From positions 1 through 21,852 of the IMG/VR virus record IMGVR_UViG_3300025012_001209: 21,852 nt of DNA. One strand, written 5' to 3'. The notes under the pieces are model-generated. The model made no database searches, was not told where the DNA came from, and worked only from the letters and a program-made list of their open reading frames with translations. Shown in pieces: positions 21,205 through 21,852 of the stretch. How positions within the stretch are numbered: position 1 is the first letter of the stretch; the number at the start of each line of letters is the position of its first letter. The DNA is from a virus. Both the position numbers and the translations under genes were made by a program.

Positions 21205-21516
21205 ATGAAAAAAACTACACCCTACAAAAGAATTGATAAAATCGTTCTTAAAAAAGCAAGATATAAAAACTTAACTGAAGCGGAGAAATCAATCCAAAAG
21301 GAAGGGACTGAAGATTATATTGCCATTGATAACTTACTCTATACGATGATGGAATATGATGAGCGCGGGGCGATTATCCAATATTACAATATGCGAACAA
21401 ACAATATGCTGGAAATTGCAACGAGCAACCGGTATCAGAACGGTTTTGGCGATGCAAAACTGGAATTATACGAAAATTACGGAGTGTGGAGAAATGATAT
21501 TAGTTATGCGGATTAA
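21205..21516 (+). CDS. Hypothetical early protein (103 aa)
   Basis: The product (MKKTTPYKRIDKIVLKKARY...) has a basic N-terminus (about residues 1-35) and an acidic, aromatic-rich remainder (IAIDNLLYTMMEYDERGAII, LELYENYGVWRNDIS). It has no membrane segment and no cysteine. It starts 3 bases after the microprotein stop and 6 bases before the next gene, within the plus-strand operon. I recognise no family. A small alpha/beta protein is the most that can be said. Confidence 0.6.
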   Translation: MKKTTPYKRIDKIVLKKARYKNLTEAEKSIQKEGTEDYIAIDNLLYTMMEYDERGAIIQYYNMRTNNMLEIATSNRYQNGFGDAKLELYENYGVWRNDISYAD

Positions 21517-21522
21517 AAACAT

Positions 21523-21729
21523 ATGGACAAAACAAAAATGTATCAAAGGGAGATAGAAAGCAAAAAGCAAATGTTTACGGCCTTTATTAAAAAAAACGGC
21601 TATATTGAAAATCTGGGACAGATAGAATACCGTGAGTTTATAGAAAAAGTAAACAACTGCGATGATTTGGGTTATGCAGACAAAGCGATGCTAGCCTTTA
21701 ATTTTTCTGAAATGCTTGAAAATCTTTAA
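21523..21729 (+). CDS. Hypothetical helical early protein (68 aa)
   Basis: The product starts MDKTKMYQREIESKKQMFTA and ends ...ADKAMLAFNFSEMLENL. It appears wholly helical, with alternating Lys/Glu and a YIENLGQIEYREFIEKVNNC middle that could form a helical hairpin. It follows the previous gene by 6 bases. No motif is recognised. A GC-rich hairpin (21740-21757) lies after its stop. Confidence 0.55.
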   Translation: MDKTKMYQREIESKKQMFTAFIKKNGYIENLGQIEYREFIEKVNNCDDLGYADKAMLAFNFSEMLENL

Positions 21730-21739
21730 ACCTTGCTAG

Positions 21740-21757
21740 TCCGGCTTTATGGCCGGA
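21740..21757 (+). other. Short GC hairpin between early genes
   Basis: TCCGGC (21740-21745) and GCCGGA (21752-21757) pair around a 6-base loop, 11 bases after the stop of the 68-residue gene. No U run follows, so it is not a clear terminator; a processing or stability hairpin is possible. Confidence 0.4.
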
Positions 21758-21825
21758 TTATGGAGGGCTTAAGCTTTCCGGCTGATTGGGTAGTCAGTCA
21801 GACCTTTAACAATTAAATTTAATTT

Positions 21826-21852
21826 ATGAAATACAAAATCAAAGTATCGTGG
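21826..21852 (+). CDS. Start of a further plus-strand gene (cut by right window edge)
   Basis: ATG at 21826 after AATTTAATTT begins MKYKIKVSW and runs off the window. The A/T-rich leader without Shine-Dalgarno matches its neighbours. Only nine codons are visible, so nothing can be said about function. Confidence 0.4.

Noticed and set aside
1-21852. An alternative genetic code (UGA read as an amino acid, as in some CPR lineages)
   Set aside because: Several genes end in TGA with a tightly spaced or overlapping next start (for example 12994-12996 and 15566-15568), so TGA is a stop here.

Overview
This window looks like part of the genome of an uncultivated, short-tailed (podovirus-like) double-stranded DNA phage. 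Almost the whole left and centre (1 to about 20.6 kb) is one tightly packed block on the minus strand. Read from right to left it encodes DNA packaging (small and large terminase), a GroEL-type chaperonin, a scaffold-like protein, a decoration-like protein, the major capsid protein, several unknown proteins, a neck/adaptor-like protein, a beta-propeller-like nozzle protein, a LamG-like tail protein, three probable internal/ejection proteins (one of 1523 residues) and a portal gene cut by the left edge. To the right of about 20.87 kb a set of very small unknown genes runs on the plus strand, as expected for an early module divergent from the late genes. No integrase, replication, lysis, tRNA or CRISPR sequence is visible, so nothing here settles whether the phage is temperate.

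The most unusual object is in the large terminase gene (17395-19368). Its third nuclease motif is split by an apparently complete intein (17539-18282, 248 residues). Inside the intein, in the -1 frame, lies a complete 175-residue HNH endonuclease gene (17576-18103). Usually the endonuclease of an intein is fused in frame. Here it overlaps the intein out of frame, and its 3' end overlaps the intein's C-terminal splicing motif. A second HNH gene (7359-7739) sits between two structural genes and is flanked by near-identical 17-18 bp leaders, which suggests a separate insertion.

The chaperonin (15882-17390) retains its ATPase aspartates and lies between the terminase and the capsid genes, so it probably helps fold a virion protein. 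The late block appears to be driven by sigma70-like promoters built on a repeated CTTGCTTGACA element (near 15.53 and 19.79 kb). The promoter at 19.79 kb is followed by a leader of about 385 nt with several perfect inverted repeats before the terminase gene. A 12-13 bp word (TATTGTGCGACAT) recurs three times near the divergent early/late region and may be a regulator site.

Host: translation starts almost never have a Shine-Dalgarno sequence. Instead they follow A-rich runs, and TTAAAAAAATG occurs before three genes. TGA is used as a stop, so the code is standard. Recognisable TTGACA/TATAAT-like promoters argue against Bacteroidota, whose -7 element differs. Two membrane-anchored proteins rich in Ser-Ser-Thr resemble exported proteins of Parcubacteria (Patescibacteria/CPR). 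A CPR host is my best guess but remains an inference.
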